The translations under genes were made by a program, and so were the position numbers. The notes beneath the pieces are model-generated. The model saw only the letters and a list, made by a program, of their open reading frames with translations. It did not search any database and was not told the DNA's origin. Of a stretch of 55,618 nt of DNA, positions 40,226 through 49,569 are shown one piece after another; position 1 is the first letter of the stretch, and every line of letters begins with the position of its first letter. The DNA is from GCA-2861595 sp035536185 (GTDB lineage Bacteria; Actinomycetota; Acidimicrobiia; Acidimicrobiales; GCA-2861595): contig DATLOM010000079.1 of assembly GCA_035536185.1 (NCBI GenBank), positions 1-55,618 of the forward strand, read 5' to 3'.

Positions 40226-43200
40226 GTGGGACCATTTAGACTTGCTTCGCTGAAGCGTGCGGCACTTGCGGGGCTCATGGTGGGCTCCTCCCTGCCGATC
40301 TCCGCTGCGGTGTCCTCCCCCAGCCCTCCCAGCGAGAGCACCTCAGCACGACCTGGCAAGCCCGTTGTTGGCACAGCACCGGAAACGGCAACCTCTGCGC
40401 TGGCCGGGCTGGCCCCTCGATTCGAGGCCAACCGTGGCCAGTTTGATCCTCGGGTCCGATTTGTGTCGCGCGCACCGCGCTACACCCTCTTTCTCACGGC
40501 CACCGAGGCCGTGTTCGACCTTTCCCCAAAGATCGACGGCGAGGGTGAGAAGGGTGACGGCCAGGTTATCCGCATGGCCTTCGACGGGGCAGCACCTGCC
40601 CCTGCCATAGACACCTCAGACCCCCGCCCTGGGGTCACCAACTACCTGAGCGGCAACGATCCGGCCGAGTGGGTGCGAAATGTTCCCAGCTTCGGCCGCG
40701 TCACGTACCGAGGTGTTCATCCTGGGATCGACCTCGTGTTCCGGGGCAACGCCCAGGACGAGCTGGAATATGACTTCGTTGTCGCCCCGGGTGCTGATCC
40801 TTCGCCCATAAACCTTCGCTTCTCAGGACACGACGGTCTCTCCGTTTCCGGCGACGGCGGTCTGTCGCTCAAGACCTCCGACGGCGGCAGTCTTCAGCAG
40901 CATGCACCCTTCGTGTACCAAAAGGCCCAGCCCGGCCGCGACGCTGTTGACGCTGGCTTTGTCGTCGAAGGAGATGGCGTCAGGTTCCGGCTGGGCGACT
41001 ACGACCGCAGCCGCCCGCTCATCATCGACCCCGTCATCGCCTACTCTACGGTCCTCGGTGGTGGTAACGAGGACGAAGCCACCGCTATCGCAGTGGATTC
41101 GTCGGGCAATGCCTACGTGAGCGGTCGGACGTGTTCCACCGATTTTCCGATCGCCCCCGCCGGCAGGACCTCTCCACCGTCCAAGGCGGGGGGTTGCGAC
41201 GGCTTCGTAGCCAAGGTCAGCCCCGACGGTTCGGACCTCGTGTATGCCACCTACCTCGGCGGGAACCCGCCGGCGGAAATGCCGAAACCACCTACCTTGG
41301 CTGGCCCGGTCGAGAACGACTCATATCGGTACGAGTACCACGACGCCGGCGTCGTAGGGGCCACAGGGATCTCCATCGATTCGAAGGGCAACGCCTACGT
41401 CACCGGCTATACCTATGCCGACGACTTCCCCGTCACCGCCAATGCCTTTGATAAGAGGTGCGGAAACGCCAACGAAGTTCGGTCGTGCGACACGTACTGG
41501 CACACAATCTACGACGGCCCAACAAATGCACGGGCCAGTAGCGCCACGACCCATGTCTACTGGGTCCCCGATGCCTTTCTTGCCAAGCTCGATAGCACTG
41601 GATCCGAACTGACCTACTCCACCTACCTGGGTGGGGCAGCCAGTGGTTCGGCTAACCCTCCAACAAGGAACTCGGTGGGCAACGACGAGCTGGACAAGCA
41701 GACTCCGGGCGCAATAGGCAGCCCACCGCAGCTTGCCAGTGGGACTGATGTTGCCACCTCTGTCGCCGTGGACGATGTTGGGGGTGCCTACGTCACCGGT
41801 TACACCACATCACGCGGTGGGGCTGCAACACCAGGGTCGCATTTCCCAACCACCGCGAAGGCTCGGGACAGGCAGTGCGGGGTCGATTCGGGGAGTTGGG
41901 CAGGGTCATGCACTGACCACTACACACCGGACGGGTTCTTGGCCCACCTTGACACCACAAAGGCTTTGGATCCGTCGCTCGTCTACTCCAGCTTCGTCGG
42001 CGGCAGAGGACGTGACCAGGCGAATTCCGTCGCTTGGGACCCGGCTGCAGGCACGGTCGTAGTGGCAGGCTCGACGAACTCCGATGACCTTCCCGTGGTC
42101 CAAGGGGTCGGCCTCGGGCAGGAGTCTGGCTTTGGCTTTGTCGCCAGGTTTGCCACGAGAGCAGACACCGCTCCTGCGTCCATGCCGGTGTTGACCTACT
42201 TCGGCCCTGCGGGTGAGATGGGCGATGGCGTGCAGCCGGTCACCGGAGTAGCCGTTGATCCGAAGGGCGCCGTCTATCTGACCGGGCAGACCGGCTTTCC
42301 GACGACACATCTGGCGACCCCGGCCCGGGGCGGCTCGCCCGCGCCGAGACAGCCGACCTACCAGGGAAACAGCGATGCCTATGTCGCTAAGTTGATCTCA
42401 ACCTTGTCAGCCGTCGAGTACTTCACCTATCTCGGTGGAAGCGGGTTTGACGCAGCATGGTCGATCGCCGTAGACGCGGACGGCCAGGCCCATGTCACTG
42501 GAACTACCGGTTCAAGCCAAGACTTCCCTTTGAAAGAGGCGTTCCAAAGGAGCATGGTCGGTTCTTCAGGAGGCGTTGGCCGCAGCAGCTTCGTGACCAA
42601 ACTCAGCGCCGATGCCTCTGACTTTATTTACAGCAGCTATTTGGGGGGTTCCTCCGCTGTCTCATCTAACGAACGTATTGCCCAAGAGTCGGGCCAGGGC
42701 ATCGCCATCGGACCTGACAACCACGCCTTTGTTGCCGGCCGCACGCCGGACAGCGATTTTCCCACCAGCGTTAACAGCTTTCAAGACCAGGTCTTCTATG
42801 TTGATGCTTTCGTCACTCGGATCTCGCCGGAATCCAGCAACGTCCCGATCGTCGCTGCCATAAATCCGAAGCGGGGCCCGACTCTTGGGGGAACGAACGT
42901 GACGATCGAAGGGGAGAACTTCGCGGGCACCACCAAAGTACTTTTCGGTGACGTAGAGGCGCCCGGGCCGGTTGTCGTCAACGACACCAGGATCACTGTC
43001 AACAGCCCGATGCAGATCGCGGAGAAGGTGGTTATTACCGTCATCAACGCTTCTGGCCGGTCGCTCGGATTAGCCAACTCGGTCACCTTCTCGTATGACG
43101 AAGGGATTACGATCCCCATAGACCCGCCCACTGGTTACGTGAACACGCCGAGCAGCGCCAATGTGGCTCGTCTTGATCGGCCAGACTGTCAAGCTTCTGT

Positions 43201-45454
43201 CCTTCCAGCCAATTATCCGTGTGGGAAATTGCTCACAATCCTGCCCGTTGTTGGTGAACCTGACAACAGAACTACCATTCTGCACGCGCGTCTCTACGAT
43301 CCCGTTAGCGGCACCTGGAGTCAGCGACACTGCGACTACGGCCCGACGTGCCCGGCACCAGCACCTCAGGGCGGCATCAGCGGGTTCAGTACGAGGACAC
43401 TCCTACCAGATGGGCGTGTCATGTTCACGGGCTTCGACAACGACCTTCTGGCCTCTACGGTGGACATCTACGATCCGACGACGGGTCTTTGGGAAAACCC
43501 AACGGACCTCCTCGCTCTACGAGAGTCCCACACAGCTACGTTGCTCTCTGATGGCAGAGTTCTGATCGCAGGAGATGCAGAGCTCGAGCCAGGAGGTGTG
43601 AGGGACGCTCGGGCGGAAGTCTACGATCCGAGGGTCAAGGATCCAGTGACAGGGCGTGTAGGCGTATCGACCTTCACCGGGCCACTTCGTCAAGATCGCG
43701 AACGGCACGCGGCCGCCCTCCTGGGAGGACCGCCGTGTAAAACTTCTCAACCCTCCAGTTACTGCGGCAAGGTCGTCGTGGTCGGAGGTCTAGTGGACGA
43801 CGAGGTGCCTGGTCCCGTCGACCGCGTGGAGATCTATGACCCCGTCTCTGGAACATGGACTGACGAGAGTCCGGCCACCTTTGCCCGTGTCAGTCCCGGC
43901 GCTTTTGTCCAGCCGGATGGAAAGCTCGTCATCTCGGGCGGCCACACCGGCCCCCCGCCAACCTTCGGCAAAGGATTGCCGATCTCCCAAATTGAGGTGT
44001 ACGACCCTGCTGTTTCGGACCCGGCAAAACGTTGGACGCTCGGGCCACCCCTTGCGGTCGGTTCGTACTTCGGTGCAGTTACGCTTCTGGGGAGCGGAAA
44101 GCTGTCAGCCAATCCACCCACCGCCGAGACAGGCGAGCGCATGGTGTTGGTGCCCAGCGACAACCCCCTTCGCTGGCGTGCTGCCGGCCGCGGTTTCGCA
44201 TCCCACCTTCTATCCGGAGGTGGCGAGTTCTTCAATGCCGATCCCAGAATATGCGGGTGGCGGTGTGGCTTCCTTTTCGGGCTGGACACGCACGCAACCC
44301 AGGCCGAGATGTACATCCCGGCACCCACCGTGACCGGCTTCAGCCCGGTGGCGGCGCCACCTGGCAGTGAGATCACCGTCACCGGCACGGGCTTCACACC
44401 CCGCTCCAGGGTGCTCTTCGCCGGTCAGGAGGCCACGGCAACAGTGGATGCCTATGGCACCCTTCGCGCTGTCGTGCCCCCCCTCGGGTCGAGGCGGGAC
44501 ACTCGGATCATGGTCGTCGCGGCCGGTGGCCCAGCTGAGTCTGTCGACTCCTTCCGCTACACCGGCACCCCCGGTTCGGTATCGCCGCTATCCGCCGTGC
44601 CGACAACCGACAAGCTCGAGCTTCGGTTCCGGGCCGCGGGATCGGTGGCCGACGCCAATCCACCGGCGACGGCCTATCAGCTGCGGCGGGCACGGACGCC
44701 CATCACCACCGCAGCCGAGTTCGAAGCAGCCGATGCCCTGCGCTGTCCGAGTGCCACCGGCATCGTCGACTGTGTGCTCGAACCAGCCAACGTAGCGGAC
44801 CCGCTGAGCGTCGTCATCGATCCACCACCTGCTGGAAGCGTCCGTTGGTACGCCGTCAGAGCAATGAGTGACGACGGTCAGGTCGGCCCCATCGCCGCCA
44901 CCCGCTACGGCCCCGATGTCGATGTCATCCCTGATGAGGTCATCGATGAAGTTACGACGGTGACCACGCCGACATCTGAGTCATGCCCGCCGGCGGCAGC
45001 ACCGGCGCCTGACCAGGTCGCCTATGCCGCCGGCTATTCGCTGGTCGGCCTGCCTGCTGGCACCGTCGTGGGCGCCAAGTCGCCGCTGTACTCCTGGCTC
45101 AACCTGGGTGCCGGCGGCGATTACGCCACCAGCGCTTCTTCTGCTCCGACCGAAGCCGGGCGCGGTTACTGGGCGTGGTTTGCCTGTCCCTCCCTGGTGC
45201 AGCTTCCTGGTTCCGGGTCCGATAGCGCTATTCTTGCCCTCGGTGCCTATCGGGCCTCGATGGTCGGCAACCCATCGGCGGGGCCGGCTCGCGTCACCGG
45301 CCATGACTTTGCCGCCCGTTGGGACCCCATCCTCAATGGAGGCGCCGGGGGCTACCACATGTCGGGCTACAGACAGGCGCAGGATCTCGCTGTCGGAGAG
45401 GGCATCTGGGCGTTCTCCTTCGTACCAACCGAGTTGGCGATCCAGCGTCACTGA
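40226..45454 (+). CDS. Giant secreted SBBP/IPT/kelch protein with shared C-terminal domain
   Basis: 1742 residues from GTG 40226. Signal peptide (about 1-28); N-terminal domain of the kind preceding SBBP repeats (about 60-265, FEANRGQFDPRVRF, VTYRGVHPGIDLVFRG); SBBP propeller repeats (about 272-870, YSTYLGG and DSSGNAYVSG patterns); IPT/TIG (873-957, GGTNVTIEGENFAGTTKVLF); kelch repeats (about 1005-1360); second IPT (1367-1448); Fn3-like (1450-1565); and a C-terminal domain (1584-1742) with YSLVGLPAGT, GRGYWAWFACP, ASMVGNPS and VTGHDFAARWDP, shared with the protein ending at 10319. Extracellular and adhesin-like by architecture; ligand unknown. The paired BNR gene follows. Confidence 0.88.
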   Translation: MGPFRLASLKRAALAGLMVGSSLPISAAVSSPSPPSESTSARPGKPVVGTAPETATSALAGLAPRFEANRGQFDPRVRFVSRAPRYTLFLTATEAVFDLSPKIDGEGEKGDGQVIRMAFDGAAPAPAIDTSDPRPGVTNYLSGNDPAEWVRNVPSFGRVTYRGVHPGIDLVFRGNAQDELEYDFVVAPGADPSPINLRFSGHDGLSVSGDGGLSLKTSDGGSLQQHAPFVYQKAQPGRDAVDAGFVVEGDGVRFRLGDYDRSRPLIIDPVIAYSTVLGGGNEDEATAIAVDSSGNAYVSGRTCSTDFPIAPAGRTSPPSKAGGCDGFVAKVSPDGSDLVYATYLGGNPPAEMPKPPTLAGPVENDSYRYEYHDAGVVGATGISIDSKGNAYVTGYTYADDFPVTANAFDKRCGNANEVRSCDTYWHTIYDGPTNARASSATTHVYWVPDAFLAKLDSTGSELTYSTYLGGAASGSANPPTRNSVGNDELDKQTPGAIGSPPQLASGTDVATSVAVDDVGGAYVTGYTTSRGGAATPGSHFPTTAKARDRQCGVDSGSWAGSCTDHYTPDGFLAHLDTTKALDPSLVYSSFVGGRGRDQANSVAWDPAAGTVVVAGSTNSDDLPVVQGVGLGQESGFGFVARFATRADTAPASMPVLTYFGPAGEMGDGVQPVTGVAVDPKGAVYLTGQTGFPTTHLATPARGGSPAPRQPTYQGNSDAYVAKLISTLSAVEYFTYLGGSGFDAAWSIAVDADGQAHVTGTTGSSQDFPLKEAFQRSMVGSSGGVGRSSFVTKLSADASDFIYSSYLGGSSAVSSNERIAQESGQGIAIGPDNHAFVAGRTPDSDFPTSVNSFQDQVFYVDAFVTRISPESSNVPIVAAINPKRGPTLGGTNVTIEGENFAGTTKVLFGDVEAPGPVVVNDTRITVNSPMQIAEKVVITVINASGRSLGLANSVTFSYDEGITIPIDPPTGYVNTPSSANVARLDRPDCQASVLPANYPCGKLLTILPVVGEPDNRTTILHARLYDPVSGTWSQRHCDYGPTCPAPAPQGGISGFSTRTLLPDGRVMFTGFDNDLLASTVDIYDPTTGLWENPTDLLALRESHTATLLSDGRVLIAGDAELEPGGVRDARAEVYDPRVKDPVTGRVGVSTFTGPLRQDRERHAAALLGGPPCKTSQPSSYCGKVVVVGGLVDDEVPGPVDRVEIYDPVSGTWTDESPATFARVSPGAFVQPDGKLVISGGHTGPPPTFGKGLPISQIEVYDPAVSDPAKRWTLGPPLAVGSYFGAVTLLGSGKLSANPPTAETGERMVLVPSDNPLRWRAAGRGFASHLLSGGGEFFNADPRICGWRCGFLFGLDTHATQAEMYIPAPTVTGFSPVAAPPGSEITVTGTGFTPRSRVLFAGQEATATVDAYGTLRAVVPPLGSRRDTRIMVVAAGGPAESVDSFRYTGTPGSVSPLSAVPTTDKLELRFRAAGSVADANPPATAYQLRRARTPITTAAEFEAADALRCPSATGIVDCVLEPANVADPLSVVIDPPPAGSVRWYAVRAMSDDGQVGPIAATRYGPDVDVIPDEVIDEVTTVTTPTSESCPPAAAPAPDQVAYAAGYSLVGLPAGTVVGAKSPLYSWLNLGAGGDYATSASSAPTEAGRGYWAWFACPSLVQLPGSGSDSAILALGAYRASMVGNPSAGPARVTGHDFAARWDPILNGGAGGYHMSGYRQAQDLAVGEGIWAFSFVPTELAIQRH

Positions 45455-45554
45455 CCGACTGGAATCTCCACGCATGAAGCCGAGTGCACGCTCCAGCTCC
45501 GCCTGGACCGTCAGTGTTGACCTACGGCTTTAGGCTGAGCACCATGCTGGCCAC

Positions 45555-47171
45555 GTGGGACTAGGCGGGAGGGCGGGGGGCGTTGATCGGGGCTCCGCTC
45601 CAGCCGAGACTCAGCCGGAGCCGGCCAAGGTCCGTCGCACCTCCCCGGCCCGGGCCTTCGTTGCCTTGGCGATGATGCTGTCCGGCGCCGGCGGTCTGGT
45701 CGTGGCCGCCAACGCCGGCTCTCCGGCCAACGCAGAGGTCGTCGGGGGAAACGTGCCGGTCAACGCGGGCGCCGCCAGCCTGGCCGACATCAGTGCCCAC
45801 AACTCACCGACCCTGGCCCGCAACCCTGTCGACGGAGCCAATCTCGCCATAGCCAACCGGATCGATCTCCCCGTGTTCTCCTGCGCACTCCACCTCTCCT
45901 ACGACGGCGGTGCAACCTGGGCGCAGACGCCATTGCCCGTTCCCCCGGGAGAGGAGCCCAAGTGCTTCGCCCCCGACGTGGCCTTCGGGGCGGACGGCAC
46001 GCTGTACCTGGCCTTCCTCACCTTGCAGGGCACCGGCAACCTGCCCAACGCGGTCTGGGTCTCGAACTCGCGGGACGGGGGGCGCACCCTCTCGGGCCCG
46101 ACCAGAGTTCTGGGGCCACTTAGCTTCCAGGTCCGCCTTGCCGCCGATCCCTCCGTGGCTGGGCGGCTGTACCTTGCCTGGGTTCAGGCCAAGGCGACCG
46201 CGACGCTCGCCTTCCCCGACGACGGCTATCCGATCGAGTTCACGCGTTCGGATGACGGTGGAGCCACGTGGGGAGAGCCCGTACAGGTCAACGACCCGTC
46301 CCGGCGGCGGGTGCTCGCTCCTTCGCTGGCTGTAGGGCCGAAGGACCAGTTGTTCACGCTGTACCTCGACGTGGGCGACGACAAGCTCGATTATGCAGGT
46401 GGCCACGAGGGCAAGGGGGGTGAACCCTATCGGGGAACCTGGTCGTTGGTCGTGGCCACCTCCATCGATCAAGGCCGTAAATGGACCGAGACGACGGTGG
46501 AGGCAAAGGCCGTGCCCTCGGAGCGATTCGTGGTGTTCCTGCCGCCGGCACCCTCGCTGGCGGTGGACCGCGAACGGGGGCGCGTCTACGTCGGGTTCAA
46601 CGAAGGCCGCTCCGGCGATCCCGACGTTCGCGTGTGGTCCTCGCGCGATGGGGGAGGTACCTGGGAGGAGCCCGTCCGGGTCAACGACACGGCTGAGCGC
46701 GATGCGACCTCGCAGTACCGGCCGAAGCTGTCGGTTGCTCCCAATGGCCGCCTCGACGTCATCTACTACGACCGCCGTTCGGATCGTAGGGATGTGATGA
46801 ACGAGGTGTCTCTTCAGTCTTCGTTCGATGCCGGGCGAAGTTTCACCCCGAGCCTCCGCCTCACGGACAAGCCCTTCGACTCGCGTCTTGGGTTCGGAGC
46901 CGAGCGAGGGCTCCCGGATCTTGGGAGCCGTCTCGGCCTGGTTTCCACCGACGATCACGCTCTTGGCGTCTGGAGCGACACCCGGGTGGGCACAGAGGCG
47001 TCCAACAAGCAGGATCTCGTCATGGGGCTGGCTCGCGTCTCCGCACCCGACCTATTGGCGAAGCCACTCGAGCTGGCGCTCCGTGTGGGGGGCGGGACCT
47101 TGTTCATCGCTGGGCTGGCGCTTCTGGTGTCGTGGCTGCGCCGCCGGCGCCGGCCGGTGTCGATCGGGTGA
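45555..47171 (+). CDS. Membrane-anchored BNR propeller protein, relative of 10330-11919
   Basis: 538 residues from GTG 45555. A signal segment (about 31-55) precedes the propeller with six Asp boxes: SYDGGATW, SRDGGRTL, SDDGGATW, SIDQGRKW, SRDGGGTW and SFDAGRSF. It ends in a helix (LFIAGLALLVSWL) and RRRRR. It shares HNSPTLARNPVDGANLA and NGRLDVIYYDRRSD with the first cluster's BNR protein and lies in the same position after a giant gene. No FRIP motif, so enzymatic sialidase activity is not supported. Binding of a surface polymer is a guess. Confidence 0.85.
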   Translation: MGLGGRAGGVDRGSAPAETQPEPAKVRRTSPARAFVALAMMLSGAGGLVVAANAGSPANAEVVGGNVPVNAGAASLADISAHNSPTLARNPVDGANLAIANRIDLPVFSCALHLSYDGGATWAQTPLPVPPGEEPKCFAPDVAFGADGTLYLAFLTLQGTGNLPNAVWVSNSRDGGRTLSGPTRVLGPLSFQVRLAADPSVAGRLYLAWVQAKATATLAFPDDGYPIEFTRSDDGGATWGEPVQVNDPSRRRVLAPSLAVGPKDQLFTLYLDVGDDKLDYAGGHEGKGGEPYRGTWSLVVATSIDQGRKWTETTVEAKAVPSERFVVFLPPAPSLAVDRERGRVYVGFNEGRSGDPDVRVWSSRDGGGTWEEPVRVNDTAERDATSQYRPKLSVAPNGRLDVIYYDRRSDRRDVMNEVSLQSSFDAGRSFTPSLRLTDKPFDSRLGFGAERGLPDLGSRLGLVSTDDHALGVWSDTRVGTEASNKQDLVMGLARVSAPDLLAKPLELALRVGGGTLFIAGLALLVSWLRRRRRPVSIG

Positions 47172-47202
47172 AACGGGGGGCCTGCCGTCACTGGTTTTTG
47201 AT

Positions 47203-47808
47203 ATGACCGTTCGTAGCTACCGGCTGTGCCTGCTAAGCGGCTTCCTCGCCGGCGCAGCTGCTCTCGTCAGCGTCGCGTCTGCCGGCTGGGGGTGCGTGGC
47301 CATGGCCACGCTCGACCTGACACCTGCGGTAGTAGAGCCCGGTCAGCGTTTGGACTTCGAGGGCTCCTACTACCACGACGCGACGCCGGTCATCCTCCGT
47401 TGGGACAGCGTGGACGGGCCGCCGCTGGCGACAGTGTTGCCGGCGGAGATGATCGACTTCCACCACGCCTACTGGCGCTCCATCACTGGTACCCTCACCG
47501 TTCCGGCGGACGCCCCTCCTGGGCCCCATGTGGTGCTGGCCACTCAGGAAGCCTCAGCGGGCAGGCCGGTCTGGGGAGTGCCGTCGCGCGCCCTGGTGCA
47601 GGTGGGCGGAGAGGCCCCGCCTCGCGAGAAGTTGCCCACCGACGGATCAGTGGGTCGGCTCTCGACCATCCAGATCAAGGCCCATGGGGGACCCGCTTGG
47701 GTGCCCGTTGTCGCCGTCGGGGCCGCCTCTGCAATGGTAGGGGGGGTGGGAGCCGGTGTGGCTGGGCGGCGCAGGGCCCGCCGTCGCGCACTGTCGGCAT
47801 CGACATGA
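47203..47808 (+). CDS. WAC-type secreted protein with C-terminal anchor
   Basis: 201 residues from ATG 47203. The signal peptide ends VASAGWGCVAMATL, the W-x-C type of 4329 and 39012. A beta-rich domain (about 35-135) includes DLTPAVVEPGQRLDFEGSYY and VPADAPPGPHVVLATQ, in IPT-like style. The C-terminal helix (VPVVAVGAASAMVGGVGAGV) is followed by RRRARRR. It lacks the Ser/Thr stalk of 39012. The stop overlaps the next ATG (47805-47808), so it is coupled to the second BNR protein. Confidence 0.75.
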   Translation: MTVRSYRLCLLSGFLAGAAALVSVASAGWGCVAMATLDLTPAVVEPGQRLDFEGSYYHDATPVILRWDSVDGPPLATVLPAEMIDFHHAYWRSITGTLTVPADAPPGPHVVLATQEASAGRPVWGVPSRALVQVGGEAPPREKLPTDGSVGRLSTIQIKAHGGPAWVPVVAVGAASAMVGGVGAGVAGRRRARRRALSAST

Positions 47809-49379
47809 GGAAAGCAGCCGGCCTGGCCGCCTGTGCCGCTCTTCTGACTACCGGGCTTCCAGGGGCGGTCGGCCGTGACGCAGTCCACCCGACCCAAGTT
47901 GCCCTGACCGCTCCGGTAAGGGTGACGACGGAGACCGCCACATCCGCCCGCACCTACGCTCCGGCCGCCTTGCTGGCAGATCCCGACGAGCCTGCCCGCC
48001 TCTACGCCGCCGGGGTCGAGCTCCGGAGCCGGCGGTGCACGTTCCACCGCTCCGCTGACGGCGGCCGCACCTGGAGCAAGGCGAGCTCGCCCTCACCGGC
48101 CGCCTATCCGCTGTGCAGCCACGTGGCGCCGTTCATGCCGATGGGAGCGCTGGCCGGGGGGAGCGGCGGCACCGTCTACTACCTGCACCGCGGCTGGTCA
48201 CACCAGGACGAGGGAGCGGAGCCGAACAGCAGCATCCTGCTCTCCCGGTCCGACGACCATGGAGATACCTGGCGAACGTCTGTGGTTCGCAGCACACGCG
48301 GTGTTGCACCGCCGGGCAACGAAGTCAACTATCCCGCCGATGTCGAGGTTGACACCCGCGGGGGTGCGGACCTCGTCTACGTGACCTGGACCACCACCTA
48401 TCCGTCGGCCGTTCCGAGAAAGCCGGCTGAGCCGACCCTCTCGGTCTCCAGCGACGGGGGGCGGAGCTTCACGTCTCCGAAGTCTGTGGCCGGGTCGTTC
48501 TTCGACGAGCCGACCAACCTCGCTGGAGACGTCCCCGATTCGCTTAAGAATAAGGAGCACTTCGGCGGTGCCCTTCCCTACCTTGCCATGGACGACGACG
48601 GGATCGTGTCGGTCAGTTGGGTGAGGCGGACCGCAAACATGGGCATCCTGCCCGAGCCTCGCTATCTGTCGCGATCAGCAGACCGCGGCCGAACCTTCAC
48701 AGTCACTCAGATGGCCCCCGCGGGCGACTTGAGCAATGGCGGCGCCGTTCTCGCCTGGGCACCAGGCGGCACCCGGTCCGGCTCACTGCACACGGTCTAC
48801 GAGGACAAGGCCGGTGTGGCGCAGGGTGATCGTGACGTGCACTACCGGCGTTCCGCCGATGGCGGCCTGACCTGGAGTGAGCCCAAGGTACTCAATGACG
48901 ACGAGCCGTCGCAGTTGTTCTCCCAGCTGTTGCCCACCATCGGCGCCGCCCCCGATGGCCGCCTCGATGTGACGTGGTGGGACACCCGCGACGGCCTTGA
49001 CCGCTACGCCACCGACGTCTACTACGCCACTTCGGACGACGCCGGCCGGACATGGTCCCAGAACATCCGGGTCACCCAAAGCTCGGTCAACCGGCGGACC
49101 GGCTCGTGGGTCGACGACTTCGGCAACGCCCGCCAGGGTCCGGCACTGGCCTCGGGAGCTGCGATGGCAACCATTGTGTGGGATACCATCGATTCCGAAA
49201 GCCGCGCAGCCTCATACCACCTCCACGCGGGTTCCTTGCAGTACGAGCCGCTGCCCGCTCAGGAGTCCTCAAGTGCGCCCACGTACCTTGCTGCCGCTGT
49301 TGTTGGGGCCCTGATGGGAGCCGCCGTTCTCCCTGCCGGCCGCAGGATCCGGAGATGGCGGATGCGTACACAATTTTAG
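47805..49379 (+). CDS. Second membrane-anchored BNR propeller protein of the cluster
   Basis: 524 residues from ATG 47805 (overlap with the previous stop). Signal peptide (1-22), six Asp boxes (SADGGRTW, SDDHGDTW, SSDGGRSF, SADRGRTF, SADGGLTW, SDDAGRTW), then a C-terminal helix (YLAAAVVGALMGAAVLP) with RRIRRW. It is more distant from 10330 and 45555 than they are from each other. PDGRLDVTWWDTRDG near the end matches the block shared by all three. No catalytic motif was found. Confidence 0.82.
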   Translation: MRKAAGLAACAALLTTGLPGAVGRDAVHPTQVALTAPVRVTTETATSARTYAPAALLADPDEPARLYAAGVELRSRRCTFHRSADGGRTWSKASSPSPAAYPLCSHVAPFMPMGALAGGSGGTVYYLHRGWSHQDEGAEPNSSILLSRSDDHGDTWRTSVVRSTRGVAPPGNEVNYPADVEVDTRGGADLVYVTWTTTYPSAVPRKPAEPTLSVSSDGGRSFTSPKSVAGSFFDEPTNLAGDVPDSLKNKEHFGGALPYLAMDDDGIVSVSWVRRTANMGILPEPRYLSRSADRGRTFTVTQMAPAGDLSNGGAVLAWAPGGTRSGSLHTVYEDKAGVAQGDRDVHYRRSADGGLTWSEPKVLNDDEPSQLFSQLLPTIGAAPDGRLDVTWWDTRDGLDRYATDVYYATSDDAGRTWSQNIRVTQSSVNRRTGSWVDDFGNARQGPALASGAAMATIVWDTIDSESRAASYHLHAGSLQYEPLPAQESSSAPTYLAAAVVGALMGAAVLPAGRRIRRWRMRTQF

Positions 49380-49407
49380 GTATTCGGCCGGTTTGCCCAA
49401 TTTTCCC

Positions 49408-49436
49408 TTGACACGAGGCGAACTAGTCGTCACTAT
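49408..49436 (+). promoter_or_regulatory. Putative promoter of the beta-helix gene
   Basis: TTGACA at 49408-49413 and CACTAT at 49431-49436 are 17 bases apart. The -35 is a consensus match; the -10 is weaker. It lies 133 bases before the start, leaving a long untranslated leader that ends in GGAGGA. Confidence 0.5.
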
Positions 49437-49569
49437 GAACATAGTTCCGCAGTCGACCGAATAAGCGTCCGACGGGAGCGGGACCGGGGGGAGGGAAGGG
49501 AAACCGCGCTTCCTCTGAGCAGCACCGAAGACCATATCGCGCCACTTGGCGCTCAACCAAGGAGGAAGC

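Noticed and set aside
46828..47202. Extended N-terminus for the WAC-type protein at 47203
   Set aside because: The frame is open upstream only as a shadow of the BNR gene; the signal peptide starts at ATG 47203.
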